Of a stretch of 64,000 nucleotides of DNA, positions 1 through 9,902 are shown piece by piece. Where the stretch lies: contig NZ_CP006568.1 of the NCBI RefSeq assembly GCF_000517405.1, positions 1,178,001-1,242,000 on the forward strand, given 5' to 3'. The stretch comes from Candidatus Sodalis pierantonius str. SOPE. Its GTDB lineage: Bacteria > Pseudomonadota > Gammaproteobacteria > Enterobacterales > Enterobacteriaceae. The position numbers and the translations under genes were made by a program. Each line of letters begins with the position of its first letter. Positions within the stretch are counted from its first letter, which is position 1. The notes below the pieces were generated by a model that saw nothing but the letters and a program-made list of their open reading frames with translations, ran no database searches and had not been told where the DNA came from.

Positions 1-344
1 CCGGGCATCAACACCTGTGCCTGTACGCTTAGCGTCATTTGATATTCGGCGGTTTTCCCGTCCTGGAATACCGACGCGGTCACCTGACTTTCCGACGAAT
101 TGACAATCCTAAGCGACGGCAGCGTTGCGTTTTTGTCCTTGGCGTCGTCAAGCAGTGTCACATCGTTCAGGCGCAGTTCAGCGCGCACGGCACGGGCCAG
201 CGGGCCGTAAGGATCATAACTGTTCAATGTCATGGTTTTCATTTCGGTCGGCACCTGGGCGGTGGTACCGCGCAGGTGATAACCACAGCCGGCGGTGGTC
301 ATCACCGCCAAGCCCAGTATCAGTGCTAAAGTCCGATATCGCAC
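1..344 (-). CDS. lptE: LPS-assembly lipoprotein LptE (partial, C-terminus beyond the window)
   Basis: LptE is the outer-membrane lipoprotein that plugs the LptD barrel and helps insert lipopolysaccharide into the outer leaflet. On the minus strand a GTG start at 344 follows an AGAAGGAGA ribosome-binding site. The N-terminus reads [14 protein letters not shown], then a lipobox-like TTAGC with the lipidated Cys, then GYHLRG, the usual start of mature LptE. About 114 codons are visible, with no lesion. It begins 14 bp after the leuS stop, the leuS-lptE order of E. coli, so the two are probably co-transcribed. The window edge cuts off the C-terminal part. Confidence 0.9.
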   Translation of the reverse strand, partial: MRYRTLALILGLAVMTTAGCGYHLRGTTAQVPTEMKTMTLNSYDPYGPLARAVRAELRLNDVTLLDDAKDKNATLPSLRIVNSSESQVTASVFQDGKTAEYQMTLSVQAQVLMP

Positions 345-358
345 AACGTCTCCTTCTG

Positions 359-2941
359 TTAACCCACGACCAGGTTAAGCAGTTTACCCGGTACATAAAT
401 TACCTTGCGTACCGTGGTCCCTTCCAGATGTTTCGCCACCAGATGTTCCTGAGAGGCGCGCTCACGTACCAAGGCTTCGTCTGCGTCTGCGGGCACGGTA
501 ATTCTGCCGCGCAGCTTGCCGTTGACCTGAATAACCACCAGTTTGGCATCTTCCACCATAGCGGCGTCGTCAGCGACAGGCCACGGGGCGTTATCGATAT
601 CCCCTTCGCCCCCCAGCGCCCGCCAAAGCGTGAAGCAGGCATGGGGAGTGAACGGATAAAGCATCCGCACCACCGTCACCAGGGCCTTCTGCAGCAGCGC
701 GCGATCCTGCTCGGTCTGCTGCGGCGCGCGCGCCAGCTTGTTCATCAGTTCCATAATGGCGGCGATGGCGGTGTTGAACGTCTGGCGGCGGCCGATATCG
801 TCGGTGACCTTGGCAATAGTTTTGTGCACTTCGCGACGCAGCGCTTTTTGCTCGTCGTTCAAGGCGGCGATATCCAGCGTACCCACCGGGCCCAGCTGCG
901 TATGCTCATACGCCAGTTTCCATACGCGTTTCAAAAACCGATTGGCGCCTTCCACGCCGGATTCCTGCCATTCGAGCGTCATTTCCGCGGGGGAGGCGAA
1001 CATCATAAACAGGCGCACGGTATCGGCGCCGTATTTCTCCACCATCTCTTGTGGGTCGATACCGTTGTTTTTCGATTTCGACATCTTGCTCATGCCGGCA
1101 TAGACCAGCTCGCGGCCCGTGGCATCAGTCGCTTTGACGATGCGGCCTTTCTCATCGCGCTCCACGCTGACTTCCACCGGCGAGACCCAAATGCGTTCGC
1201 CGCAGTCCCGAAGGTAGTAGAAGGCGTCGGCCAACACCATACCCTGACACAGCAGGCGCTTGGCCGGCTCGTCGGAGGTGACCAGTCCGGCATCGCGCAG
1301 CAGCTTGTGATAGAAACGGAAATACATCAAGTGCATGATGGCGTGTTCAATACCGCCAATGTACTGATCCACCGGCAGCCAATAGTTGGCGGAGGCGGGA
1401 TCGAGCATGCCGCGGTCATAATCCGGGCAAGTATAGCGCGCGTAATACCAGGAGGATTCCATGAAGGTATCGAAGGTATCGGTTTCACGCAGCGCCGGCT
1501 GGCCGCGGTAGGTGGTTTTGGCCCACTCGGGATCGGCCTTCAGCGGACTGGTAATACCGTCCATTACCACGTCTTCCGGCAGCACGACCGGCAGTTGGTC
1601 TTCCGGTGTCGGCACCACGGTGCCGTCTTCGAGGGTCATCATCGGGATCGGCGCCCCCCAATAGCGCTGGCGGGAAACCCCCCAGTCGCGCAGGCGATAG
1701 TTCACCTTGCGCTCGCCGACGCCGCGCGCCACCAGCGCATCGGCAATAACATTGAAGCCGGCCTGGAAATCCAGACCGTCGAATTCGCCGGAATTGAACA
1801 GCACCCCTTTGTCGGTCATCGCCTGAGCGCTGATATCCGGCTCGCTGCCGTCGGGGGTGCGGATGACCGGCTTGACGGGCAAGTCATATTTGCGGGCAAA
1901 CTCAAAATCGCGCTGGTCGTGACCCGGTACCGCCATCACCGCGCCGGTGCCGTAATCCATCAGCACGAAATTGGCCACCCAGACCGGCAACGTCTCGCCG
2001 GTTAGCGGATGCAGCGCGTGCAGGCCGGTATCCATTCCCTTTTTTTCCATCGTGGCCATGTCCGCTTCCGCCACTTTGGTAGTGCGGCATTCCTGGATGA
2101 AATCGGCCAGCGCCGGATTGGACGCCGCCACCTGCAGGGAAAGCGGGTGACCCGCCGCGACCGCGACGTAGGTGGCGCCCATAAAGGTATCCGGGCGGGT
2201 GGTGTAGACCGTGAGCGTCTCTTCGCTGTCGACGACCTGGAAGGTGATTTCCACCCCTTCCGAACGGTCGATCCAGTTGCGCTGCATGGTTTTCACCTGC
2301 TCAGGCCAGCTCTCCAGCTTATCCAGATCGTACAGCAGTTCGTCGGCGTATGCGGTGATTTTCACGAACCACTGCGGGATTTCCTTGCGCTCGACCTTGG
2401 TGTCGCAGCGCCAGCAGCAGCCGTCGATGACCTGCTCGTTGGCCAGCACCGTCTGGTCCTGCGGGCACCAGTTGACCACCGAGGTCTTTTTATATACTAG
2501 GCCCTTTTCATACAGGCGGGTAAAAAACCACTGCTCCCAACGGTAATATTCCGGGCGGCAGGTGGCGAGTTCACGATGCCAGTCGTAGCCGAAGCCCAAC
2601 AGTTTCAGCTGGCTCTTCATATAATCGATATTGGCATAGGTCCACGGCGCCGGCGCGGTATTGTTTTTTACCGCGGCCCCTTCGGCGGGCAGGCCAAACG
2701 CGTCCCAGCCGATAGGCTGGAGGACATTTTTGCCCAGCATGCGCTGATAGCGGGCTATCACGTCGCCGATGGTGTAGTTGCGCACATGCCCCATATGCAG
2801 GCGGCCGGAAGGATAGGGCAGCATGGATAGGCAGTAGTATTTTTCCTTGCCAGGGTCTTCGGTGACCTTGAACGTATTATTTTCATGCCAGTGTTGCTGG
2901 ACGGTGGATTCTATCTCTTCCGGGCGATAAAGCTCTTGCAT
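359..2941 (-). CDS. leuS: leucyl-tRNA synthetase
   Basis: Class I aminoacyl-tRNA synthetase that charges tRNA-Leu in the cytoplasm. The 860-residue length matches E. coli LeuS. The HIGH-type motif appears as HMGH near residue 49 ([17 protein letters not shown]), the CP1 editing domain with [12 protein letters not shown] lies around residues 245-260, and the KMSKS loop is intact ([11 protein letters not shown], near residue 620). The C-terminus has the anticodon-binding and Leu-specific regions and ends in LLNLVVG. The ATG at 2941 gives the family N-terminus [11 protein letters not shown]. It is divergent from ybeL and heads the leuS-lptE operon. The frame is intact. Confidence 0.98.
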   Translation of the reverse strand: MQELYRPEEIESTVQQHWHENNTFKVTEDPGKEKYYCLSMLPYPSGRLHMGHVRNYTIGDVIARYQRMLGKNVLQPIGWDAFGLPAEGAAVKNNTAPAPWTYANIDYMKSQLKLLGFGYDWHRELATCRPEYYRWEQWFFTRLYEKGLVYKKTSVVNWCPQDQTVLANEQVIDGCCWRCDTKVERKEIPQWFVKITAYADELLYDLDKLESWPEQVKTMQRNWIDRSEGVEITFQVVDSEETLTVYTTRPDTFMGATYVAVAAGHPLSLQVAASNPALADFIQECRTTKVAEADMATMEKKGMDTGLHALHPLTGETLPVWVANFVLMDYGTGAVMAVPGHDQRDFEFARKYDLPVKPVIRTPDGSEPDISAQAMTDKGVLFNSGEFDGLDFQAGFNVIADALVARGVGERKVNYRLRDWGVSRQRYWGAPIPMMTLEDGTVVPTPEDQLPVVLPEDVVMDGITSPLKADPEWAKTTYRGQPALRETDTFDTFMESSWYYARYTCPDYDRGMLDPASANYWLPVDQYIGGIEHAIMHLMYFRFYHKLLRDAGLVTSDEPAKRLLCQGMVLADAFYYLRDCGERIWVSPVEVSVERDEKGRIVKATDATGRELVYAGMSKMSKSKNNGIDPQEMVEKYGADTVRLFMMFASPAEMTLEWQESGVEGANRFLKRVWKLAYEHTQLGPVGTLDIAALNDEQKALRREVHKTIAKVTDDIGRRQTFNTAIAAIMELMNKLARAPQQTEQDRALLQKALVTVVRMLYPFTPHACFTLWRALGGEGDIDNAPWPVADDAAMVEDAKLVVIQVNGKLRGRITVPADADEALVRERASQEHLVAKHLEGTTVRKVIYVPGKLLNLVVG

Positions 2942-3210
2942 GGCAGCCAGTGGTCCTTAAGTGAAATACGGCGACGCTCGCGCAGGGAGCGTATTAAAGC
3001 ATAATGCTAGGATCCGGCTAGCATAGCTGATAAGCGATAGCGGCAACAACACTCAGCGCCCGGCTGGGCCGTTTTTCTAACAATATTCGCGGCGCGCGCG
3101 GCAAATCCGCTTCGTAAACGGCCTCGGCGCCCCGCGGGCAGACAGATTTGAACTAACATTATGAGGATAATATCAACATGCCGGCAGCGCCGCCGGTCAA
3201 GGAGAGAAGA

Positions 3211-3690
3211 ATGGACAAGGTCGCGCATCATTACCATCAATTGCTTACTTCGCTGACCCAGCGGCTGGAACAGGGAGAACGGGATATCGACGCGCTTGAG
3301 GCGGATGCCCGCCGGCGCCTGCTGGCCAGCGGTGATCTTACCCCCATTGAGGTGGAAAACGTGACCCGCGCGGTGCGGCGCGATTTGGAAGAGTTCGCCC
3401 GCAGTTACGATGAAAGCCGTGAGCACGATGACGAAAGCGTTTTTCTACGGGTCATTAAAGAGAGCCTGTGGCAACGGCTGGCGGAGATTACCGACCGGAC
3501 ACAGCTGGAGTGGAAAGAGGTGTTTAAGGACGTTAACCATCATGGCGTTTACCACAGCGGCGAGGTGGTCGGTTTGGGCAATCTGGTGTGCGAGCGCTGT
3601 CATCATACCCTGGCGTTTTATACCCCGGAGACGTTACCGCTCTGCCCGGATTGCGGTTTCGATGAATTCCATCGCCAACCTTTCCATTAA
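3211..3690 (+). CDS. ybeL: zinc-ribbon protein YbeL (DUF1451)
   Basis: YbeL-family cytoplasmic protein of unknown function, 159 residues. The C-terminal zinc ribbon is visible: CERCHH and CPDCG pairs near residues 127 and 148. The upstream half is a charged helical region (ERDIDALEADARRR). A longer frame opens at 3178, but the ATG at 3211 matches the family start (MDKVAHHY; E. coli MNKVAQYY) and sits behind AAGGAGAG, so that start is preferred. It is divergent from leuS as in E. coli. No function beyond the family description can be inferred. Confidence 0.9.
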   Translation: MDKVAHHYHQLLTSLTQRLEQGERDIDALEADARRRLLASGDLTPIEVENVTRAVRRDLEEFARSYDESREHDDESVFLRVIKESLWQRLAEITDRTQLEWKEVFKDVNHHGVYHSGEVVGLGNLVCERCHHTLAFYTPETLPLCPDCGFDEFHRQPFH

Positions 3691-3952
3691 CGATCTCGGC
3701 GGCAACAGGGGTCGGTCAGGGACGCCAACCGAAGACCCACTCTGCCATTAAGTCTCAGGGAGGGCATCGTGGGACAAGGGACGTCATCAAGAGAATGAGA
3801 CGGCGCCGTGGGACAAGCAGCGATAGCTGCCGCTTAAGGCGTGGGGGAAATACCCTCAAGGTATAAGCCCTTTGGCGCTGCCGTGCGCCGGGCAGGGGAG
3901 GCGAGCGCCGCCGGGCAGGGGCAATGGACACCCTGTCCGACCTGCGGCAGCC

Positions 3953-4678
3953 TTAATGCAGGATTTTCGCCAGGAAGTCGCGGGCGCGGTCCGATTGGGG
4001 ATGGGCAAAGAACGCTTCTTTGGGCGAGTCCTCGATAATGCGTCCCTCATCCATGAAAATCACCCGGTTGGCCACTTTACGCGCAAAGCCCATTTCATGG
4101 GTGACCACCATCATGGTCATCCCTTCCTGAGCCAGCTCCACCATGACATCCAATACTTCGTTTATCATCTCCGGATCCAGTGCGGAGGTAGGTTCGTCGA
4201 ACAGCATCGCCACCGGATCCATGCACAGCGCGCGGGCGATCGCCACGCGCTGCTGCTGGCCACCGGACAGCTGACCGGGGAACTTATTAGAGTGCGCCGC
4301 CAGGCCAACCCGCTCCAGCAGGGCAAGGCCTTTAGCGCGCGCCGCGTCTTTCTCGCGTTTCAGAACCTTGACCTGCGCCAGCGTCAAATTGTCAATAATC
4401 GACAAATGGGGAAAGAGCTCAAAGTGTTGGAACACCATCCCCACTTTGCTGCGCAGCTGTGCCAGATTGGTGCGTTTATCGCTGACGCTGATGCCATTAA
4501 CGCGAATCTCCCCCTCTTGAATGGGTTCAAGGCCGTTGACGGTTTTGATTAACGTCGATTTACCGGAGCCGGAAGGGCCGCATACCACCACCACTTCTCC
4601 TTTATTGACCTCGGTGGTGCAGTCGGTCAGCACCTGAAAGTGACCATACCACTTGGAAATATTTTTCAGGGAAATCAT
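3953..4678 (-). CDS. gltL: glutamate/aspartate ABC transporter ATPase
   Basis: ATP-binding subunit of the GltIJKL glutamate/aspartate importer, on the cytoplasmic face. The 241 residues include Walker [10 protein letters not shown] (near residue 34), the signature LSGGQQQR, Walker [13 protein letters not shown] and the H-loop THEMG. Length and sequence follow E. coli GltL end to end. Its start overlaps the gltK stop by 4 bp (ATGA), so translation is probably coupled. It is the last gene of gltIJKL on the minus strand. The frame is intact. Confidence 0.97.
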   Translation of the reverse strand: MISLKNISKWYGHFQVLTDCTTEVNKGEVVVVCGPSGSGKSTLIKTVNGLEPIQEGEIRVNGISVSDKRTNLAQLRSKVGMVFQHFELFPHLSIIDNLTLAQVKVLKREKDAARAKGLALLERVGLAAHSNKFPGQLSGGQQQRVAIARALCMDPVAMLFDEPTSALDPEMINEVLDVMVELAQEGMTMMVVTHEMGFARKVANRVIFMDEGRIIEDSPKEAFFAHPQSDRARDFLAKILH

Positions 4679-5352
4679 CTAACCGTCCTTTTTTTCAAAT
4701 AATTCACCAGCGTGGAGGCGCTCAGGCTGATGATAAAATAAACCAAACCGGCAAACAGCACCATTTCCACCTGCGTACCGTCACGCTCGCCGATAGAGGA
4801 GGCGGTACGGAAGAAGTCGGCCAGGCTTAATACGTAAACCAACGAGGTATCCTGAAACAGCACGATGCCCTGTGTCAGCAGCAGCGGCACCATTGCGCGG
4901 AAGGCCTGCGGCAAAATTATCAGCTGCATGGATTGCCCGTGCGTCATGCCGAGCGCCAACGCGGCGGAGGATTGCCCACGGGCGATACTGACTATACCGG
5001 CGCGGATGATTTCCGAATAATAGGCCGCCTCAAAGAGCGAAAACGCAATCATGGCGGAAATAAGCCGGATATCGGTTTGCGGCGATAGGCCCAGTCCCTT
5101 TTGCAGCAGGCTCGGCACGACCAGATAGAACCACAGCAGCGCCATTAACAGCGGCACCGAGCGGAAAAGATTGACGTAGATTTTGGCGAACCAACAGATG
5201 GGTTTTACCGGTGAGAGACGCATCACCGCCAAAAGGGTGCCCCAGATAATGCCCACTACCACCGCGGTAAGGGTAATTTTTAACGTAATGGCCATCCCCT
5301 GCAGCATATAAGGCAGGCCCGGCTGTATGGAACTCCAGTCGAATTCGTACAT
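4675..5352 (-). CDS. gltK: glutamate/aspartate ABC transporter permease GltK
   Basis: Inner-membrane permease of the polar amino-acid family. The 225 residues have several hydrophobic segments (for example [18 protein letters not shown] and [13 protein letters not shown]). The EAA loop is seen as [20 protein letters not shown], which docks on GltL. It pairs with GltJ as the second half of the pore. The start overlaps the last base of gltJ, and the end overlaps gltL by 4 bp. No lesion is seen. Confidence 0.97.
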   Translation of the reverse strand: MYEFDWSSIQPGLPYMLQGMAITLKITLTAVVVGIIWGTLLAVMRLSPVKPICWFAKIYVNLFRSVPLLMALLWFYLVVPSLLQKGLGLSPQTDIRLISAMIAFSLFEAAYYSEIIRAGIVSIARGQSSAALALGMTHGQSMQLIILPQAFRAMVPLLLTQGIVLFQDTSLVYVLSLADFFRTASSIGERDGTQVEMVLFAGLVYFIISLSASTLVNYLKKRTVR

Positions 5353-6095
5353 TATTTGCTCCCCAGATTATTGCCCGGCAGGCGCACTTTTCGTTCGACA
5401 AAATGCATAACCAGCATAATCACGGCGTTGATGAGCAGATAGCCCAGGGTAATGGCGGTAAAAGATTCATAGGCGTGGGCGAAATAGTCCAGCAATTTGC
5501 TGGCCTGCGCCGCCATCTCCACCAGGCCAATGGTGGAGGCGACCGACGAGTTTTTAACCAGGTTGAGCATTTCCGAAGTCATCGGCGGCACGATGATCCG
5601 ATAGGCATTAGGCAGCAAGACATAGCGATAGGCCTGCCCCAGCGTGAGCCCCATCGCCAGCGCGGCGTTCAGCTGCCCCTTGGACAGCGACTGAATGCCC
5701 GAGCGTACCTGCTCGCACAGACGCGCGGCGGTGAACAGCCCCAGGCACAGCATGGAGGAGACAAAAAACTGAATGGTGGGATCCAATTCGGCTTTAAACC
5801 AGGTGCCAATGGACGCCGGCAGCAGCTCTGGCACCACCAGATACCAGATAAACAGCTGCACTATCAGGGGAATATTACGGAACAACTCTACATAACAGGT
5901 GCCTATCCCCGCCAGAAACCGATTAGGCAGGGTGCGCAAGATACCGAACAGGGAACCCACTACGAAGGCAATAATCCAGGCGTAGAACGACACGGCGATG
6001 GTGACCTGGAATCCCGACCATAGCCAGCCTAAATAGGTGGTGTTGCCGAACGGGACCGCTTCAAAAAAGATTCCCAAGTTCCAATTTGTTGACAT
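5352..6095 (-). CDS. gltJ: glutamate/aspartate ABC transporter permease GltJ
   Basis: Inner-membrane permease paired with GltK, 247 residues, starting [12 protein letters not shown] as in E. coli. Hydrophobic segments and an EAA-loop signature ([20 protein letters not shown], near residues 143-162) are clear. It lies 155 bp downstream of gltI. That gap contains a GC-rich hairpin, which would let the binding protein be made in excess over the membrane subunits. The frame is intact. Confidence 0.97.
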   Translation of the reverse strand: MSTNWNLGIFFEAVPFGNTTYLGWLWSGFQVTIAVSFYAWIIAFVVGSLFGILRTLPNRFLAGIGTCYVELFRNIPLIVQLFIWYLVVPELLPASIGTWFKAELDPTIQFFVSSMLCLGLFTAARLCEQVRSGIQSLSKGQLNAALAMGLTLGQAYRYVLLPNAYRIIVPPMTSEMLNLVKNSSVASTIGLVEMAAQASKLLDYFAHAYESFTAITLGYLLINAVIMLVMHFVERKVRLPGNNLGSK

Positions 6096-6219
6096 AAAAA
6101 CTCCGGTAAAAAAGGGTAACGAGCGCTACCCTGAAGATTGATGAATGGCCCTCTCTTGCCGCGCTTCGGGGAACGGCCTTAGCGCGTCTGTCTGTCCGGG
6201 CCTTTGGTCAGCAATCAGT

Positions 6220-6239
6220 AGGGCGGGCAATCCCGCCCT
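6220..6239 (-). promoter_or_regulatory. hairpin between gltI and gltJ
   Basis: Perfect 8-bp inverted repeat, AGGGCGGG / CCCGCCCT with a 4-nt loop, just after the gltI stop codon (6251) and before the gltJ start (6095). There is no U-tract on the minus strand, so it is better read as an mRNA-stabilising or attenuating hairpin than as a full terminator. That role is inferred from the common pattern of high binding-protein expression in ABC operons. Confidence 0.5.
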
Positions 6240-6250
6240 TATTATCGTTA

Positions 6251-7153
6251 TTAGTTTACGGCTTTATCGTTAGGCGCTTTGAATAGGGCTTTCATATCGT
6301 CCGACATGGAAAAGTTCATGTTCAGATCCTTCGGCGGAATAGGCTGTTTAAACCACTTGTCGTACCATTTCTCCGCTTCGCCGGAGGTCTGGATATGGGC
6401 GATAGTGTCGTCCATGAGCGTTTTGAACGGCGCGTCATCTTTGCGCAGCATGCAGCCGTAGGCTTCTTTCGATTGCGGCGTGCCGACGATATCCCATTGA
6501 TCGGGTTTACGCGATTTGGCGCGTTCGCCGGCCAGCAGGGCATCATCCATCATCATCATAAAGGCCACCGCGCGGCCGCTTTCCAGGGTACGGAACGAGT
6601 CGCCGTGATCCTTGGTGCTGATGATGCGCATCTTCATCTGCTTCTCATCGTTAAGCTTGTTGAGCAGCACCTCAGAGGTGGTTCCGGCGGTGACGACGAC
6701 GGTCTTGCCGGCCAAGTCGCTAAAATCTTTGATGGGGCCGCCTTTTTTCACCGCCAGGCGGGTACCGATAATGAACAGCGTATCGGAGAAGTCCACCTGC
6801 TTCTGGCGCTCCAGGTTATTGGTAGTGGAGCCGCATTCAAAATCATAGGTGCCGTTTTGCAGCAGCGGGATACGGTTGGAGGAGGTGATAGGCAAATATT
6901 TCACCTGCAGATTCGGTGCGTCGATTTTCTTTTTAATGGCATCAACGATGGCGTTGGAGTAGTCCTGCGAATAGCCCACCACTTTCTGCTGGTTGTCATA
7001 ATAGGAGAAAGGAACGGACGATTCGCGGTGGCCTACCACGATGACGCCGTTGTCTTTGATTTTTTTCAGCGTGCCCGTTAATTCCTCAGCATGAGCCTGG
7101 CTGGCGGCAATGCCGATCATCACTAACGATAACGCCAATTTGCGCATGTGCAT
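6251..7153 (-). CDS. gltI: periplasmic glutamate/aspartate-binding protein
   Basis: Solute-binding protein that delivers Glu/Asp to GltJKL. The signal peptide is MHMRKLALSLVMIGIAASQAHA, followed by the type-3 binding fold (GVIVVGHRESSVPFSYYDN, GSTTNNLERQ, GTTSEVLLNKLN). ATG codons lie at 7153 and 7147: the first aligns with the E. coli start, the second has better spacing from AAGGAAG. An oddity: the family segment AFMMDDALL reads AFMMMMDDALL here, an extra ATGATG in an (ATG)4 run at 6548-6559. The upstream region is replaced by repeat-rich accessory DNA from about 7169, so the native promoter may be lost. Confidence 0.95.
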   Translation of the reverse strand: MHMRKLALSLVMIGIAASQAHAEELTGTLKKIKDNGVIVVGHRESSVPFSYYDNQQKVVGYSQDYSNAIVDAIKKKIDAPNLQVKYLPITSSNRIPLLQNGTYDFECGSTTNNLERQKQVDFSDTLFIIGTRLAVKKGGPIKDFSDLAGKTVVVTAGTTSEVLLNKLNDEKQMKMRIISTKDHGDSFRTLESGRAVAFMMMMDDALLAGERAKSRKPDQWDIVGTPQSKEAYGCMLRKDDAPFKTLMDDTIAHIQTSGEAEKWYDKWFKQPIPPKDLNMNFSMSDDMKALFKAPNDKAVN

Positions 7154-7168
7154 CTTCCTTGTAGCGAT

Positions 7169-7256
7169 GCAATCAATTCTGGACTAATTTGCAAACAATT
7201 CTGGACTCCCATAACCCCTAAAAAATGGCTATTTTGGACAGTCCAGAATTGTTTGC
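7169..7256. repeat. putative left end of a mobile element: three AGTCCAGAATTG motifs
   Basis: Three related 17-bp units lie in 88 bp. On the plus strand GCAATCAATTCTGGACT is at 7169-7185 and GCAAACAATTCTGGACT at 7191-7207. The exact reverse complement of the second is at 7240-7256. The same core recurs three times at 12140-12281 in inverted orientation, next to the truncated mtnA. Multiple spaced sites at both ends are typical of Mu-like and Tn7-like elements. No transposase for such an element is present, so the identity is inferred. Confidence 0.5.
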
Positions 7257-7266
7257 AAACAGGAAA

Positions 7267-8025
7267 TCAGGCGAAATTACGAATGACCAACTCGCGTCTA
7301 CTATGACGGTTCTTGCCTAATGAGTATTTTAGGTCAACAACGTCGATATGAAGGTTTTTGAAGATGAGCCTCATTTCTGGGATATCATTAACTGAAATCA
7401 CCATTCTTCCTGCTATTGAATGAGCAAGGCTATCAATGATGCTATATTGCTCCAGGCCAAACGCTGCGCCATAGCCTTGAGTCTTCCAGTAAGGTGGATC
7501 AAGATAGAACAATGAATGTGGCCTATCATATTTTTCAATACAAGCCTGCCACCCAAGATGCTCTATGGTTGCATGGGATAAACGCAGGTGAGCCTGTGAT
7601 AGCTGTTCTTCGATTCTTAAGAGGTTCAATGACTGTGATCGTACAGCCGAAGTACCAAAGTTCTGCCCGCTCACTTTGCCACCAAATGTGAGCTGCTGAA
7701 GACAGTAAAAGCGGGCGGCTCGCTGTATATCGGTCAGCGTTTGCGGAGGTATTTCTTTCAGCCAATCAAACAGCTGCCTGCTGCTCAAAGCCCACTTGAA
7801 CTGGTGGACGAATTCCTCCAAATGGTACTTGACTACCCGATAGAGGTTTATCAAATCCCCGTTGATATCGTTCAACACTTCGACTGTGGATGGATCCTTG
7901 CTGAAAAACAGCGCAGCTCCTCCACAGAATGGTTCAACGTAGAATTTGTGCGCAGGAAAGCACGGTAAAATATGTTTAGCCAGCCTCCGCTTTCCTCCCA
8001 CCCATGGTATGATTGGTGTATTCAT
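7267..8025 (-). CDS. orphan Dam-family DNA N6-adenine methyltransferase (phage type)
   Basis: A Dam/MT-A-family adenine methylase of 252 residues. Visible motifs are the N-terminal SAM-binding region PWVGGKRRL with FCGGAALFF, and the catalytic motif LDPPYWKT (near residue 175). The ATG at 8025 follows AGGAAC; a TTG one codon earlier is an alternative start. The sequence is unlike chromosomal Dam and resembles short methylases carried by phages and mobile elements. It lies between the left repeat cluster and an IS21 element, with no restriction enzyme gene nearby. Likely GATC-type specificity is inference. The frame is intact. Confidence 0.85.
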   Translation of the reverse strand: MNTPIIPWVGGKRRLAKHILPCFPAHKFYVEPFCGGAALFFSKDPSTVEVLNDINGDLINLYRVVKYHLEEFVHQFKWALSSRQLFDWLKEIPPQTLTDIQRAARFYCLQQLTFGGKVSGQNFGTSAVRSQSLNLLRIEEQLSQAHLRLSHATIEHLGWQACIEKYDRPHSLFYLDPPYWKTQGYGAAFGLEQYSIIDSLAHSIAGRMVISVNDIPEMRLIFKNLHIDVVDLKYSLGKNRHSRRELVIRNFA

Positions 8026-8190
8026 CAATATAGTTCCTACATATAAATATAAGTTTTACCGATCAATTATTGGTTATTGATCGTCAAAATAATTATCACT
8101 CATGCAGAAATATGCAGATACAAACAGAGCCGTAGAGTATAAATATCGCTATCCATTTTTCTGTGTCACTGCTGCTGGTTCCGGTCACAT

Positions 8191-8290
8191 CCGATCACTG
8201 ATTCCGATTTCACCCGATCACTAATTCTGATTTCATCCGATCACTGATTCCGGTCGCCCGATCAGCGATTCCGATTCTGTCCGATCGCTC
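8191..8290 (+). repeat. IS21 subterminal transposase-binding repeats
   Basis: Five spaced copies of a CCGATCACTGATTCCG-like unit start at about 8191, 8214, 8237, 8259 and 8281, roughly 22 bp apart. Related units in the opposite orientation lie downstream of istB at about 10680-10745. Multiple repeats at both ends are a known IS21-family trait and are probably IstA-binding sites. Their agreement with the other end helps set the element boundaries. Confidence 0.75.
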
Positions 8291-8340
8291 ATCTTCTGTT
8301 CCGCCATACTCTGGAGACTTTTAGCTTCCGGGGGCATGGC

Positions 8341-9861
8341 ATGGCACGTAAAAAGAAGAAAGCGAGAACGGAAATGTGCATCTATATTAATGTCTTACGT
8401 ATGAAATTCGAGCAGCGTCGCTCGAATCGCACTATCGCAGCAGCGCTCGGCATAGGCTGTACTACCGTGCACGATATCCTCGGCCGATTCACGGTAGCTA
8501 ACCTGGTCTGGCCATTGCCGGCGGAACTGTCCTCCGTCGACCTCGACCGCCTGCTCTATCCCGGCAAATCCGGAAAAGTTATCAATACCTTACCCAGCTG
8601 GCTTGATATCGATACCGAGTTAAGCCGCAAGGGCATGACCAAGCAGCTGCTCTGGATGGAATATCAGTCCGCCGTGGGCGGTGATGCCCTCGGTTACTCA
8701 CAGTTTTGTGCACTGTTCCGTGACTGGAAAAAGAAGCAGCGGCGTTCCATGCGCATGGAGCACAAGGCTGGCGAAAAGCTCTTCATCGACTTCTGTGGCC
8801 CCACCGTACCTATCGTCAACCCTGCGACCGGTAGCGTACGCCAGGTCGCTATCTTCGTCGCTGCCATGGGCGTGTCAGGTTATGCGTATATCGAAGCCTG
8901 CGAAGGCCAGGACATGGCATCGTGGCTCAACGCCAATAGCCGCTGCCTGCATTTCATGGGTGGAGTTCCGGAGCTGATGATACCTGATAATCTGCGCAGC
9001 GCTGTCAGCACCCCTGACCGCTATGAGCCGGTCATAAACCAGAGCTACCAGGCGCTGGCAAATCACTATGAGACAGTGGTGCTACCGGCGCGCCCGAGAA
9101 AACTGAAAGACAAGGCGAAGGCAGAATCAACTGTGCAGCTGGTAGAACGCTGGGTTTTGGCCCGGTTGCGTAAACGTAGGTTCTACTCGCTGGCCGAACT
9201 CAACCAGGTGATACGAGAACTCAATCATGAGTTGAATCTGCGCCCGATGCGTCATTATGGCGGACAAAGTCGCCTTGAACGCTTCGAGCAGCTGGACAAA
9301 CCGGCTCTTGGGCCTCTACCGCCCACACAATGGGAATACAGTGAGTATTTCGTTGCCCGAGTGGGACCTGATTACCACATAGACTACGGCAAAAACTGGT
9401 ACTCGGTGCCGCATCCGCTGGTTGGCGAGCGCGTTGACGTCATCGCCACCCAACGGCTGGTGCAAATCCACCATAAGGGCGTCTGCGTGGCTACGCACCC
9501 TCGCAGCGATAACGCCTATAGGCACACGACTCAGGCGGCGCACATGCCGGCTAACCATAAGGGGCAGAGTCAGTGGACGCCGAAAAGGCTGTGCAGTTGG
9601 GCGCTGTCGGTGGGTGTGTGCACACTGAAAGTGGTCGAGTCCATCCAAAAGAGCAAAGCCCATCCAGAGCAGGCTTACCGCTCCGTGCTGGGACTACTCA
9701 ATCTGCAACGGCGCTATGAGACGACGCGACTGGAGAAGGCCTGCGCGCTGGCGTTGGAGAAAGGGTGCATTAACCGCTCTTTCATAGCCAACGTATTGAA
9801 ACACGGTCGTGAAAGTGAGGTCACCCAGGACGGAGCCTGCGTATCAATGCTGATTCACTAA
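8341..9861 (+). CDS. istA: IS21 transposase IstA
   Basis: DDE transposase of 506 residues. An N-terminal helix-turn-helix (RTIAAALGIGCTTVHDIL) is followed by a retroviral-integrase-like core: D in FIDFCGPTVP (near residue 142) and D in ELMIPDNLRSAV. The C-terminal part has the beta-barrel-like region typical of IS21 (HYDIDYGKNWYSVP type). The ATG at 8341 follows a GGGGGCATGGC context. The frame is intact, so the protein could be functional with IstB. Confidence 0.93.
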   Translation: MARKKKKARTEMCIYINVLRMKFEQRRSNRTIAAALGIGCTTVHDILGRFTVANLVWPLPAELSSVDLDRLLYPGKSGKVINTLPSWLDIDTELSRKGMTKQLLWMEYQSAVGGDALGYSQFCALFRDWKKKQRRSMRMEHKAGEKLFIDFCGPTVPIVNPATGSVRQVAIFVAAMGVSGYAYIEACEGQDMASWLNANSRCLHFMGGVPELMIPDNLRSAVSTPDRYEPVINQSYQALANHYETVVLPARPRKLKDKAKAESTVQLVERWVLARLRKRRFYSLAELNQVIRELNHELNLRPMRHYGGQSRLERFEQLDKPALGPLPPTQWEYSEYFVARVGPDYHIDYGKNWYSVPHPLVGERVDVIATQRLVQIHHKGVCVATHPRSDNAYRHTTQAAHMPANHKGQSQWTPKRLCSWALSVGVCTLKVVESIQKSKAHPEQAYRSVLGLLNLQRRYETTRLEKACALALEKGCINRSFIANVLKHGRESEVTQDGACVSMLIH

Positions 9862-9902
9862 AACCTCCGAGGTCCGGACAGTTATCACTAAGGAGAATAA
9901 AT

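Noticed and set aside
125..2005. 626-codon open frame on the plus strand
   Set aside because: It lies antisense to leuS in a GC-rich gene; its His/Arg-rich translation has no domain, and the leuS reading is certain.
3691..3952. Small frames between ybeL and gltL
   Set aside because: Low-complexity translations without family motifs; this is ordinary intergenic DNA between convergent genes.
8191..8290. Repeated CCGATCACTGATTCCG units as regulator operators
   Set aside because: The same units in the opposite orientation flank the other side of istAB, so they are IS21 end repeats.
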